From Echinarachnius parma (taxonomy: Eukaryota; Echinodermata; Echinoidea; Clypeasteroida; Echinarachniidae), in contig JBAMJV010009017.1 of NCBI GenBank assembly GCA_037951105.1, positions 124,001 through 188,000 on the forward strand: a DNA stretch of 64,000 bases. The letters run 5' to 3'. The notes beneath the pieces were generated by a model. It searched no databases, was not told the origin of the DNA, and saw only the letters and a list, made by a program, of their open reading frames with translations. This document shows positions 33,001 through 45,265 of the stretch, in pieces; within the stretch, counting starts at the first letter, position 1; every line of letters begins with the position of its first letter. The translations under genes were made by a program, and so were the position numbers.

Positions 33001-33371
33001 AGGGATCTAGTAACTTTGTTGACATGTGCAAAAAGTGATGAATGGTTGATGCAATGTATATTATTGTTATCTCATATGTCCACAGGGTATTGTGTGAAAA
33101 TTTCAAGTCAAATGGACATTGCATGGCCAAGTAATGAGCGAAAATGCAAAGTGATATTCAATAACTCACTGTACTCACTTTGTACACAGAAGAAAAACTC
33201 GCGTGGAGTTTTTTCTTCGATCGTACATATCTTTGTAACGAAAGGGAAATTTGAAAAATCGAAACCTGTCCCATGATTTTATTGTTAATACGAATACAAC
33301 AAGGTATGAGGGAACCGCTAGAATGAAAATTTTATTTTGAGGATTTGGACAATGTTACTAAGTCCCTTTAA
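32997..33371. mobile_element. TTAA-type MITE, family B, copy 1
   Basis: Edges TTAAAGGGATCTAGTAACTT and GTTACTAAGTCCCTTTAA. Very similar to 37103-37488 throughout, with GTTGACATGTGCAAAAAGTG and CACAGGGTATTGTGTGAAAA identical. Confidence 0.9.
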
Positions 33372-33461
33372 GACATGAGGGTTTATTTTGATCCCATAAA
33401 ATATTGAATGAACTGTCTTTGTAATTTATGTTGGCTTCCTGAATGAAAACTAAGTGCAATA

Positions 33462-36400
33462 GGGCAATTCCACCATAACGGAATTACATTCAGAGACGTT
33501 TTTTGCTCATTATTTCATTCCCTGCGCAATATTCTGATGACTTAAGTAAATTTTGATACTTATATAAGTTGCACGGGTAACCAGGCTACAACATGATAGG
33601 GAAATGGTTTTATATCTTCCATGTGTTTTTGCACACTAGACCAATATGTGTGACCGTAACGGAATTACCGGAGAATGGAGTTTTTTTTTTGCTACAAGTT
33701 TGCGTTGAGTTTCTCTGAAATATAAGACACTTTGAAACTGATTTTATGTATTTTTTCTATCTTGATAATGTCAACTTCATTTTGGAACAAGTATGTGCAT
33801 AAACAACACAATGATAAGTTCACAAATTCACTTTTTTGAAAAAAGACCACTGTAACGGAATTACACAAATTTGTAACGGAATTACATCTCTGAAAGTTAC
33901 AAGGAAAACTCAATTATTTTGCACTCAACTTTTCTTACATGCTAATGCAAACATCAAGGCTATCTAGCACTTGAATATAAACCATAATTTGACATATCTG
34001 TAAAGCAATTTTTGAACTTGTTATGTGTAAAACAAATGAAAATATGACCAAAATACAAATAAGAGTGAAATTTGAAAAAAATATTGCTAAACTCCAGCTT
34101 TATTTCGGTTTATTTTCAGCTTCATATTAGTAGGCAAGAAATAAAAAAGGATTGCATCAATTAAATGAAAGAAAAATCCTAGAAACTATGTCCACTAAAG
34201 TGTGTAACGGAATTACACAACTTGAGCAGTGGGATCAACTTTTCCACAAATCGGTACATGAACAACAACAAATTCACATTTTAGCTTCAATACTTTTCAA
34301 AAATCAATAATTTGACAATAATAACCATATTTGAAGTAAAAAATAGCAACATTTTTAAATTTTTCCTTTACTTCAAGAAAAATGATTAAATTGTGAAAAA
34401 ACCCAAAGTAAAAAAAAAAAAAAAAGTACCTACATTATGTGACATGCTAAAGAACTGCACATCATCAATATCAAGAAACATTTAAACAATTTAAAATCAC
34501 AAACGGGTCAAATAATTCAACTTTCAATGCTATAAAGCCTTGTAAACTTCCTGAATATTGGAAATCTGTGTAAATGGAAATGCATTGTGAATGGGCAATT
34601 CCACTGTTACAGAATGACATATAAGTGATTTTTAGCTCTGTTTTCTTAATCATATTTAAAATTCCTTTCACTTCCACAGTTTTTACAACTTTAATAACTG
34701 GCAGGGGTACTAGAGGTACAAATCTATAACACTGTAGCGTCAGGAGACCAAAATACAATCATAACGGAAAGGGGTCTTTTATTCAACACTAACTTTGTAA
34801 TGATTTTCTGCAAAAGCTACCACAAAAAATTCTTCATTGGTAATAAAAACTTATCATTTAAGTTACAAACTTGAATTTGGTACATCTTTTTTCCAGAAAT
34901 GATCTATTTTAACCTCTGAAATTACCTTAAGACAAACGAATGTCACTGTAACGGAATTACGCCTGTGAAATCCACCCATGAATCCACCCATGAAAATGCA
35001 ATTTCTTGGTTACATTTTTCTGCGTACAGTCTATAGTAAAGAATTTGTATGCATTGTTAATTTGTATGCATTGTTAAACAATGTATGCATTGTTAAACTC
35101 TTACATAAGGACCAGAACAAGTCCTGAATTTATGTGTGTGCGTAACAGAATTACAAACAAATCGAGATTCGTTATATAAACTCTTGTTATATTCTAAAAT
35201 TATTCTTTTAAAAATTCATCCTAAAGTGATCTTAATTTACTCTCAAATCAATTTAGAATGCGTTTTCATTCATTTCATGAAATACATGTACAGATATAAA
35301 CATGTATGATCCAAATACAAAAAGTTGGCATATAAAATATAAAAATCGATTTGCAAAAAATGAAAGACACCTTTAGGAATTCCCATTTGAAAATGCAAAT
35401 ACTTTGTACATCTTCTTTGATCTGCATACAGAAGCACACTGAACACTCAATGAATTCTGACTTTATGATAATGAATAAAAACATATCTTAGCCTGTATTA
35501 TGTATAGTTTTGAATATCTTGAAGCCTATTCTGTATTTATGTTTGATTTTATATGCTTCAGTTTAATACAAATTTACATAATTAATGGTGAGTTATGAGC
35601 CCTTAACTGATCAATGATATTCAAATCTACATACAAAATTATTAATATTAAATCTCCTTGAAAGTTGAAGGTATGATTTATATCTTAAAATACATCAATG
35701 TAAATTAATGTGAGAAAATAAATGTAGAACCAGTGTCATACTAATTACTGGATATTTTTAAATTTTTGTTATTGTTTTCGTTTTTCCCTTTCTAAAGTAC
35801 AAACATGAATCTGCTGCATCTTCATAATTTCAGTCAAGTGGGTCTTGCTGGAAACTAATTTAATGATAGAACATTATCATCTCTATTATGTTCGTGGAGA
35901 AATTAGAGAAATTATCTATCGTGTATCAATTTAGTTAAATCACCATTGATGCAATATGAAGCATGTGAGGTAATGAGTCAGATAAAGTAACATTGTACAG
36001 TACATGTACTGTATGTATAATGACTTATTGTCTACATGGCTACAGTTCATGCTATTTAAAGGGTATTTCTACATTCAGAACAAGAAAAAAATTTATTTTC
36101 AGCAATATCATTCAATACCTTACAAACCATGTGCATGTAATTCCGTTACGTAACGGAATTACTAATACTGTTACGCCATTTTTGGAAAAAGTAGTGACAT
36201 TATTTCAGAAAAGTATGTTGGATGTTCTTAGGACTATGGTGAAGGAAGAGAATTCACAATGACATGACTAAAGAACAAGTAATAAGATATTGAGAAAAAC
36301 TTAAATCGTTTTATCGTAACGGAATTACGATCAAATGTGCATGGATTTTTAAAAATTCTCAAAAAAATATGCAATGAAGTTACTGCCCATGCTTTACAAT

Positions 36401-36687
36401 TTGTGTTTGTTACAACATCGTATGGAAAATATGAGAAAATGAGCAGAAACAGTCATTGAATTAAAAGATTCACTTTATTTTCACAAAATGAAGCTGATTT
36501 ATGAATAAAAGGTCATAAATTTCTGTTCAATTCAAGCAGAAATATTTGAAAAACCAATCGAGCTATATACAAACGGTTTTCAGTTTCCTAAAATTCAAGT
36601 TTTCCTCTATTGATAACAGTTTGATTTAGGGAAGATTGCTCAACTTTGAGATGTGGTGTTTTTGCCTTCTCTCATACGGAATTGCCC
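33462..36687. mobile_element. 3.2-kb non-coding element with iterated TAACGGAATTAC motif
   Basis: Ends GGGCAATTCC and GGAATTGCCC, flanked by AATA (33458-33461 and 36688-36691). Exact TAACGGAATTAC or complement at 33476, 33657, 33853, 33874, 34205, 34949, 36137 (complement), 36151 and 36317; a one-base variant at 35143. The termini are diverged copies of the same motif. A second left-like end (ATGGGCAATTCCACTG) lies at 34591. No long open frame. Probably a non-autonomous DNA transposon or two merged copies; superfamily unknown. Confidence 0.65.
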
Positions 36688-36729
36688 AATAGTATTGTTT
36701 ACTTGATTGCATTAAAAGTTTATGCATTT

Positions 36730-36809
36730 TAACTCATTCAAGACTGTTACATTTTGATAAAACATGCATTCTCCATAAACCACTGCTTGATTAGTCCTGA
36801 ATGGGTTAA
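36730..36809. mobile_element. Very short MITE, second copy (AACCCATTCAGGACT family)
   Basis: AACTCATTCAAGACTGTTAC left, TAGTCCTGAATGGGTTAAAG right. Confidence 0.6.
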
Positions 36810-36810
36810 A

Positions 36811-37525
36811 GTGCTGTAAACGTGGTTAGAAATATTCGCGCTGGGCGCTAAGCAAGTGTTCATTTATGTGTCCTTTCCAAGAGGAACATAAGCATCATTC
36901 ACAAACACATTTTACATGGAAGGAAATTGAATCTTTGAAAACTATCTTGCGCGCTAGCCTACCACACATTGTGTATGTACACACCAATGCATGAGGCATC
37001 CTGTGCTCCAGATTCATTCTTCACACACTCAGAATACCCACTGAAAATCATGCTTCTTTTTTCACGGGTTATAGAATTTTCTCACCAAATCTAATGCAAA
37101 AATTAAAGGGATCTAGTAACTTTGTTGACATGTGCAAAAAGTGATGAATGGTTGATGCAATGTATATTATTGTTATCTCATATGTCCACAGGGTATTGTG
37201 TGAAAATTTCAAGTCAAATGGACATTGTATGGCCAAGTAATGAGCGAAAATGCAAAGTGATATTCAGTAACTCACTGCACTCACTTTGTACACGGAAGAA
37301 AAACTCGCCCAGAGTTTTTCTTATCTGAATACTTCAATCATACATATCTTTGTAACGAAAGGGAAATTTGAAAAACCGAAAACTGTCCCATGATTTTATT
37401 GTTAATACGAATACAACAAGGTATAAGGGAACCGCTAGAATTAAAATTTAATTTGGAAGATTTGGACAATGTTACTAAATCCCTTTAATGCACCGAGAAA
37501 CGCAAATACTACCACGTTTACAGTA
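36811..37525. mobile_element. MITE with CTGTAAACGTGGT ends, carrying a nested TTAA MITE
   Basis: Left GCTGTAAACGTGGTTAGAAA, right CTACCACGTTTACAGTAA. The interior is split by the family B element at 37103-37488, so this element is older. Confidence 0.75.
37103..37488. mobile_element. TTAA-type MITE, family B, copy 2 (nested)
   Basis: Edges TTAAAGGGATCTAGTAACTT and GTTACTAAATCCCTTTAA; close match to 32997-33371 with a small extra piece at about 37314-37340. Confidence 0.9.
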
Positions 37526-38303
37526 ACTTGGTAATTATGAGAATAATGTCTTTTAGTTAGAGTTATTTGTTTGGATGTTCCATTTGAAAGATTATGATTC
37601 ATATCAGTGATGACAAGGAAATATATTATGAATTATATATATACTACTAACCGTTATGAAAATTGATATGTTATGTCTTTCAAACATGTTTTGACAATTG
37701 TTCTGAGTATATAGCATGGGCTATTACATGTTTTTGCAAATTCAGCAAATAAATGTTTATATTAAAACAAGATTTTTGATGTCATGTATTTATGAATTTT
37801 GTATAAGTAATATTAATCTCAGTAAAGAATGTTGACATTTAGAAATGCCAAAGAAATGGTACAACCCTATTGTATGTACACAGACAGACCTGTACACATG
37901 CTCATACATCAAACAGACAAAAAAAAAACTTGCTGACCCCTCTTTATTTCAAATATATGGAGTGTATATATATTTTTAATTTTGACTTTTTACAACAAAT
38001 ACAAATGAATTTTCATATTAACATTAATTAGTATAATACAATATACAAATATTAAGCAATAATGGTGCTTTGTAAAATATTACTTACACTTTAGCTTATC
38101 ACTTTACTGTTTTATCATATCAAGAACAAACAAACAAATATGTATATACATCATACATTTATGTATGTATGTAAATAAAATAACTATGCTGTGCACATTT
38201 TGAAGGAATACAATATCTTTAACCACACACGAGTCAATATTCATAGAGCATTTTTGAAAGTATGTTTCAGTGACAAAATTTATAAATTTGCATCTACAAG
38301 AAG
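37526..38303. other. AT-rich spacer, nothing recognised
   Basis: Long A/T runs and TATATA stretches. No gene, no clear inverted ends. Confidence 0.4.
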
Positions 38304-38752
38304 TTAAAGGGTACCACCACCCAAAAATAATATTCTTATTAAAGAAAGGTAACATCTTTAGTATTCCATTCCATCAACAAGTTCACAAAAATATGTTTCC
38401 AGAAAAGAAAAAAAAAATTGGAAACGCATCACCATTCTAAAGCATGCGTTCATGCGGTCTGAATTACGCAGACTGCTATGTGTGCGGTGAATTGCAATGC
38501 GTGCACAGCGAACGAATCGCCCGGGAATCTATTGTTTACAAACGTGCGCGTGAATAGCTGCATTGGCGCACTCGCAAATGGTTGGCCCGTATGGAACCAG
38601 TAAATAGCAGTGGTTCCGTAAGTGGTGGAAATTAATTGCTTTGTTTATGAATTACGCAACCCTATGAAAAAAGTTGGGTATCTATTTGATATCACAAAAC
38701 GGTACCAAAACATATAATAATGTGTTGTTCTTTGCCTGGTGGTCCCCTTTAA
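38304..38752. mobile_element. TTAA-type MITE, family D, copy 2
   Basis: TTAA at both edges, inverted ends TTAAAGGGTACCACCACCC and GCCTGGTGGTCCCCTTTAA. CpG-rich middle around 38440-38570. Confidence 0.88.
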
Positions 38753-39046
38753 TTTATATTCAATGGACTATTTTCTACAAAAGCTTGTATTTGCCAGTAG
38801 ATAACAATTAAGATCACATCAGCATACAGTCTAGAAAATACTGATGTCTTTCAATCTCTATATCTTTCTGTGTCTTTCAAGGTCCTTCAGTCATGAATCT
38901 GTATTCTGTAGTTTGAACAAATTATGGCTGAAATTCACAAAGGAGGTTAATTTAAAGTAAACTGTGCACCATTGGTATAAGGTGGGAGAAGGAAGTTTCT
39001 CAAAGAAAACCCCATTTAGAGTTGGTTCATTTTTACTAGTGAAGTG

Positions 39047-42000
39047 TTAGCACGAACTTGATTGTGAATTAATAGCACTTGGTAATCCATCAATACTGGC
39101 CACGTTGAGCATCCCTAAATTGGCAACGCCTTGGCTTTGGTCGATCACAGTTGACTCTTCATTTCCGCTTACATCCAACTGTAGTATTGCTTGTCCACTA
39201 CCACCACTATCTATTTTACCTCTGCTGCTCCCCACCAGTGTTTCTCCCATTGCACCGACAGATGCACCGACTACCGCGGTTGTCATGGTAACACCATTTT
39301 GTTGATCATTGTCTCCTTCCCTGATGCAGTTATCTCCGTTGGCCGAGTAGGATCCACTGTCGTGTCGCGTTCTTTCTAAATCGTCAGTCGGGGTATTATT
39401 TCCGTCATTACTGATGATGACTTGAAACTCTCCACCTTCTTGATGGTCAACGACTGACCCAACGACCGCAGTGCCATCTTTACTCGTAGGTTGTGTGTCT
39501 TCTTCCTCTATTGTTGTTACCTCTTCTTTCTTTATTGACTTCCTTTCATCTTGTTGGTGATGATACGTGACTCGTTGTGCGCCAATGACCACCTGCTCAT
39601 GTGAATTGGTTGGCGGATGTTCCACGTTTGTCGTCGCTGGTTTGTCCTCTCGCACGACGGCCATATCCTCCAACTCGACTTCAGGCTCATCATTATCATC
39701 GTATTCGATCTGATCTGCCAGGTTGGGGGTCTTTTTAACTGCAATGTTCAATTTATTTGTTAATTGAGTTTTAAAAAAGAGGAAATATTGCCGAGATCCG
39801 CTTATATTATAAGAGGTAAAATGTAAATTGAGTCAAACTGAAGATTGCTTCTAAGATATACACAAGGTTTTATAATCTTAAATGTGATTCTATTTCAGAT
39901 TTGAAATGTTTAAATATCGTCTGTGTGGTGCACCTTTGTATCACTCCAAACACTATTTGATTTTGATCTGTTTATAGATTTTGAATTTATATATAAATAT
40001 AGATAAGGAAACACCACTGCCAAATTATCCATTCTGACGTAAGAGACATTATTGGCCACGAGCTAAACAAAATTACATTGCTATCTGATGATTAAGTTCT
40101 TACCTACATTAAAAAATATGTGTGCTTTTATGGAACCTTGTTATAACAAGGACCTTGGGACCCCAAAATCATCTTTTTACATCAGGGTTAAAACACAAAA
40201 TAATAAAGAGCTGGGACTAGCAACATTACCTTGTTATAAGAGAGTTTATAACAAGGTTATACTGTATAATCATATTATTCTCATCTTTAATTCATGTATA
40301 TAATATTGTATACATAACCCAGGGGCGTCGATGATGGGGGGGATATATCCCCCCCAATATTTGAGGTGGGGGGGGGGGGATGGCCTGTATTATCATCCCC
40401 CCCAATATTTGGGAGGGTAAAAAAAAAAGAAAAAAAAGTGTACTGGCGCATGTAATTGTGGAAGAGGCTACTATCGTATGTCTTATGTTAGAAAGTCCTT
40501 ACTCATTCCTCTATAAGTAAAAGAAGTGCGATCCGCCCTTTGGTTTTCTGCAAACTTGATTTCATTAATTGTGTTTATCTATAACACGGTAACTCAGAAA
40601 CAAGTTTATAAAACGTGAAATTGATGCCTTAGGTATGCTCCAGATTGCACAATTTCAAGCCCCAAAATGCAAAAGCTTCCTACCGTGGGAGGGGGGACAC
40701 CCCCCTCCCCCCCAGGCGCGGATCTACGGGGGGGGGGGGGGGGGGGGGGGGGTTAGGGGGTTTAAACCCCCCCTTGGGCTGCCAAGTGAAAGTGTGATGT
40801 GCATAGAAAAACGCCATCATTGTGTCCAGACCCACGCAGTATCCATATTGTCATTGGGTCAACCCCCCCCTCCCCCCCACTTAGCAAAATAGCCCCCCAA
40901 AAATCGCCTCGCCGCTACGCGGCTCGTGGACGATGCTCCGCATCGTCATTGGGTCAAACCCTCCCTCTTAGCGAAAATAGCCAAAAAAAATCGCCTCGAC
41001 GCTTCGCGGCTCGTGGACGATGCTCTGCATCGTCATTGGGTCAAACCCCCTGATCATCCCCCCCAACCATGAGAAGAAATCAACGCCCTTGACATAACCC
41101 TCATAGAGCTGAGAAGCGTTCCAATAACTGTATGATATTCTTAACATATGTGTGCATTTATGGACCTATAATCATTATAGTGATATGATTCATATCTTTA
41201 ATTGATCTGTATCTGGCATCCCTAACCTCAGTGATGTACTGTGGTTTGACTGATGGGGAGGAGGCATGCTCTTTGTACTCCTTTTTTCCCCCGAAGTTTT
41301 ACCCTTATCATGATTTTATATTTGTCATATTATTGGGATTGGGGGGTATGTGGCCCAGTGCGCCCCCCTCTCCCATGTATCTCGTCCCCTGCCTAACACT
41401 GAGTGAATAGAGGGGGTGTTTCACAAATATTCTAAGTTGAACTTAACCCAACTATTATGGAAAGCCATTTGTTGCCTAGGAATAAAAACATATTCAAAAG
41501 CAAGAATGCAAGTATTTTAGTCTTTTCATAAATTTTACATTAAGAACATGAAATATCCTTGATAATAGAATATATTTATGATTTGAACCAACATATTATG
41601 CCTTTTAAAATAACTTGTACAAAAAGATTTAAAATAAACTAACAGCTTTCCATAATGTTTAAGTCCAACTTAGAGTTAAGTTCAACTTAGGATCTTTGTG
41701 AAACACCCCCCCCCCCCCAGATCCAATACTTACATGACATTCGTTTGACATGCACCACAACATCGTGTGCTATATCTGCAACTGAGCAACATGATATACA
41801 GGACTTGCAGAAGTTCTGTGGTGTGCTGTTTGTCTTGTACTCTGTGTATGGGAATGTGTAGAGGTGCGCCACGGCTGATAGACTCATCTCAATACAGATG
41901 ATGAAGTCCTGACAGATTCAAGATCAAAAATAATCTTAAAGCCATTATATTTATTATTTCATGGTAGAGAAGAAGACTTCGAGAAGAAGAGATCGATAGA

Positions 42001-42995
42001 GATCGAAGAGATCGATAGAAGAAGAGATCGATAGATATACAAATTAAGATAGACATTACGATATGAACAGGTATGGAATAAAACGATACATATTATAAGA
42101 AAATCAAACAAATTAGGAGAAAAAATTCTAACATTCTAATCCTAACACAGAGATAGCTGTAAAATTATTGATAGAATTGATGCTGTGATAAGCGATATAA
42201 TAAAAGATTCATCAAATTTAAACAAAAACAAAAAATAGGATTGGAAAACGATATTCTAAAATATTCTCACCAGAACAAATCTAGAAAAATCTGTGGCGTT
42301 TGAGAATCCCCACTCGGGGTTGATCGACGGATTGACGGCGCCTATGACCAGGTAGACGATGAAGGACTGGAAGAATGAACCGAAGATGGTGAGCTGGATG
42401 GTGAGGAGTTTGCCCACAGGTTGGATGCCCGCTAGCTCCTCCTTGGTGGCTCGGTAGAACGTCAGCAGGCAGTACATAGCCCACTATAACAGAATAGATT
42501 AATGAAAAATGATAATGATAATAACGACAATGACAATAATAATAATGGCAATTTCAATATTACTCCATATTTATTTTCAACTTTACAAATGTAGCCTACA
42601 CAATACAAACATCAATGAACTAAAAACACAATATAAAAAAAAAACATAAAGCAAAAATTCACACAAGTATGAGATAAATGTGAGGGCTGGCAAGACACTT
42701 TTCATCATCTTAATCTTAATCATCATCATCATCACCATCGTCATCATCATCACCATCATCATTACCATCATCATTGTCAATCAGTATCATCATTCTGATC
42801 GTCACTATCATCATCATCAACAACATCATCATCACCATCATCATCACCATCATCATTATCATCAGATATGCAAACTGTTTCTTAGGGATGCAAAATTATC
42901 ATCATCATCGTCGTCGTCATCATCACCATAATCATCACCATCATCATGAAATCATCATTGTCATCATAATCAGTATCATCGTTCTGATCGTCACT

Positions 42996-43026
<31 letters not shown>

Positions 43027-44833
43027 GATATGCAAACTGTTTCTTAGGGATGAAAGAGAATTAACTTTTTATAAAACAATGTTTTTTTTTCTGTACAAGT
43101 TTAGCTGTATAATCTTTCTGAACGCTAGCTGTTTTAGCCAGTTCTGAACAAAAGAACATTTCGTGATGTTCCTTACCACTTGTGAGATCGCATCAATGAT
43201 CGAAAGCCATATCCACAGCCCAGCCAGACTCCCCTCAGCATATTGACCCGTCACCTCAGTAATGCTGTATACAAACATTTACCAAAAGGCAAATTATGAT
43301 AATTCAAATAATTTTTTTCTTTTCATTATTCATAAAGAACAAACATATTATTAGAGTATTCTGATGATAGAAATTTCATATCAAATGCTGAATAGTGGTA
43401 ACGGATTGAAATGCAAATAATTGTATATCAGTTGAGAATACGGAGCTACATCAGAAGAGCAAAAGCTATATTTTTTTTACTAAGTTAATATTAATGTAAG
43501 TTTTACAAGAAAATCAAATAGGACAACTGGCGAAAACAGATATGACTACAATTTTGTTGTACATCGTATATATTTTCATTTCACTCACATTGCGATGATT
43601 GTGACAGTCGGGTGAATGATGACATAATTAAAAACCCCGAATCGTAGTCGAGCCAATAATCTGAGAGAAGGTAAAGAAAAAAGAAAGGGAAATTAAAAAC
43701 ACAACTTAAAAAGCGGACTTATTTAGGTATTTGAATACAGAACAGAAATTAAAAGGAAACGCCATATATGCCATTCTATAAGATATACGTATTCCATTAT
43801 TTGAATACAGGAGAGAAATGAAAAGGGAGAAAAATGATGAACTAGGTATGGGATCGAATTATCCCCCTGTTTTGAATACAGAAAATAAATAATAGACTTA
43901 TTCCCGTGTTTGAATACAGAACAGAAATAAATATATTACAAAAAATACATTATATATTTATATATAATTGTATATTCTGACCTTTTACTTGGTATGGACT
44001 TCACGCAGCAGCAAGGCGGTGTCGGTTTGAGTTTCGGTTTTTGTTTGAGTACGGTTTCGATATCATCGTACTTGTCGTTGAGGTAGGCTAAGAGGTAGGA
44101 CATGAAACTGTAGACGACCACGGCTTGGTAGAAGTCCCTCATTGTGTCTAGGTAGATGGCCGACTCCTTGTAACGAATCGCAAACCACTGAGGAGTGATA
44201 TGAAATAAACGTAGACTATGTTACACAAAATTAGTATAAGGAGACAGAGTAGGTATGCGAAAGTGGAGGAATGTGGTTACAAAATCATTAATGTCTTCGA
44301 ACCAAGTTTATTTATTAGCTATCTAGTTTATATACCGATTTTAATCGTGTGTTCCTAGAAGGTGAAAATCTAAAATAGAGCAATTTTTCAAATGATAAAT
44401 TAGAAAGGGAGCGTTATAATATTTTCTATAATTTCCAAACGAGCCATTCCCCGCCTCGAATATTAGGGGGGGGGGGGGGGGGGGGGGCTTTGGTATAATA
44501 TGCCCATGTATAATAAGGTATATTTTATCACACACATTATAAACAACAACATTGTACTCACGCAATTAAAACTATGCGCAGGAACAAGTCCGAGAATCCT
44601 GAAAATGGAAGAGAAAAGTAATTTGAAATGCTCGGAAATTATACAGTCATCATACATTGTGATAAAAAAATTATATCGAAAAGGACAAAAATATAAATAT
44701 GTTGTCAAACCAGAAGTAGATAGCGTGTAGTCACGATACTGGTGATGATTTTAATGATGATGATGATGCCGATGACGACGACGACGATGATGGTGATGAT
44801 AGTCATGATGATATTATTATGACGATGATGAAA

Positions 44834-44899
<66 letters not shown>

Positions 44900-45265
44900 G
44901 TATGTCGATAAAAAGTAACGATAATGATTGCGGTGACGCAAATTTTTGTACCGAAGACAAACAGAAAATTTATATTTTTGATTATTTTACCTGACGATAT
45001 ATTTCTGATGATCCGGCTTAACATAATAGACCATATGGTTAAAGATATTCCACAGCGAGATCGCAACTGCGACCTGTACTGACAACCCTGCGACGAACCA
45101 GAAATAGATGGTCTGGTCGTTGCTGACTCGCAGCAAGTCCCAGATGATGACCGCCGTTGCGACCATGGTAACGAGTAGGTAGACGATCACGAATATCTTC
45201 TCCGATTGTTTCTTCCAATTGCCGCCAAGAAAATGGCGACAGAACCCCGGACAGTTCACCGCCAT
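39047..45265 (-). CDS. TMEM184C: TMEM184C-like multipass membrane protein, complete, 8 coding exons
   Basis: Family of seven-helix proteins related to organic solute transporter alpha; the cellular role is poorly defined. Exons (minus): 45265-44991, 44598-44562, 44187-43982, 43660-43589, 43264-43177, 42483-42271, 41908-41734, 39738-39047. They sum to 1758 nt, 585 aa, phases close. Family marks: ISLWNIFNHMVYYVKPDHQK in exon 1, RDFYQAVVVYSFMSYLLAYL in exon 3, the cysteine run PPCCCV, and WAMYCLLTFYRATKEELAGI then QPVGKLL in exon 6. Human TMEM184C is about 438 aa; here exon 8 adds a 230-residue polar, Gly/Ser/Asp-rich tail with no membrane segment. Introns hold CAT repeats, MITEs and a hAT-like element. 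It is convergent with SLX4 and divergent from the subtilase. Confidence 0.95.
40130..40267. mobile_element. Mariner-type MITE, TMEM184C intron 7
   Basis: Ends ATGGAACCTTGTTATAACAA and TTTATAACAAGGTTATACTG, TA at the right edge. Confidence 0.7.
40320..41091. mobile_element. hAT-like element with 8-bp target duplication, TMEM184C intron 7
   Basis: Starts CAGGGGCGTCGATGATGG and ends CAACGCCCTTG; ACATAACC at 40312-40319 and 41092-41099. G and C homopolymers near the ends, and an internal tandem repeat (GCGGCTCGTGGACGATGCTC, then CATCGTCATTGGGTCAAAC) at about 40846-41047. Non-coding; apparent frames come from the repeats. Confidence 0.85.
41412..41711. mobile_element. MITE with GGGTGTTTCACAAA ends, TMEM184C intron 7
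   Basis: GGGTGTTTCACAAATATTCT left, GGATCTTTGTGAAACACCC right, inner TAAGTTGAACTTAACCC mirrored by AGAGTTAAGTTCAACTTA. Its right end is only about 22 bp from exon 7 of TMEM184C (41734). Confidence 0.85.
42706..43024. repeat. ATC-rich microsatellite with a 160-bp duplication, TMEM184C intron 5
   Basis: Imperfect ATC runs. ATATGCAAACTGTTTCTTAG occurs at 42867 and again at 43028, showing a tandem duplication of the repeat block. Confidence 0.85.
44745..44900. repeat. ATG/CAT microsatellite, TMEM184C intron 1
   Basis: About 25 GAT units plus mixed GAC/GAT. A second simple tract, a 25-G run, lies at 44466-44488 in intron 2. Confidence 0.9.

Noticed and set aside
32997-33371. 86-codon and matching 68-codon frames at 33.0 and 37.1 kb as a conserved small gene
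   Set aside because: Both lie in copies of the same TTAA MITE; the similarity is of the element, not of a protein.
30661-39046. Retrovirus-like or Polinton-like element in the large spacer
   Set aside because: No gag, pol, integrase, capsid or LTR pair seen; the spacer is explained by short DNA transposons and one LINE tail.
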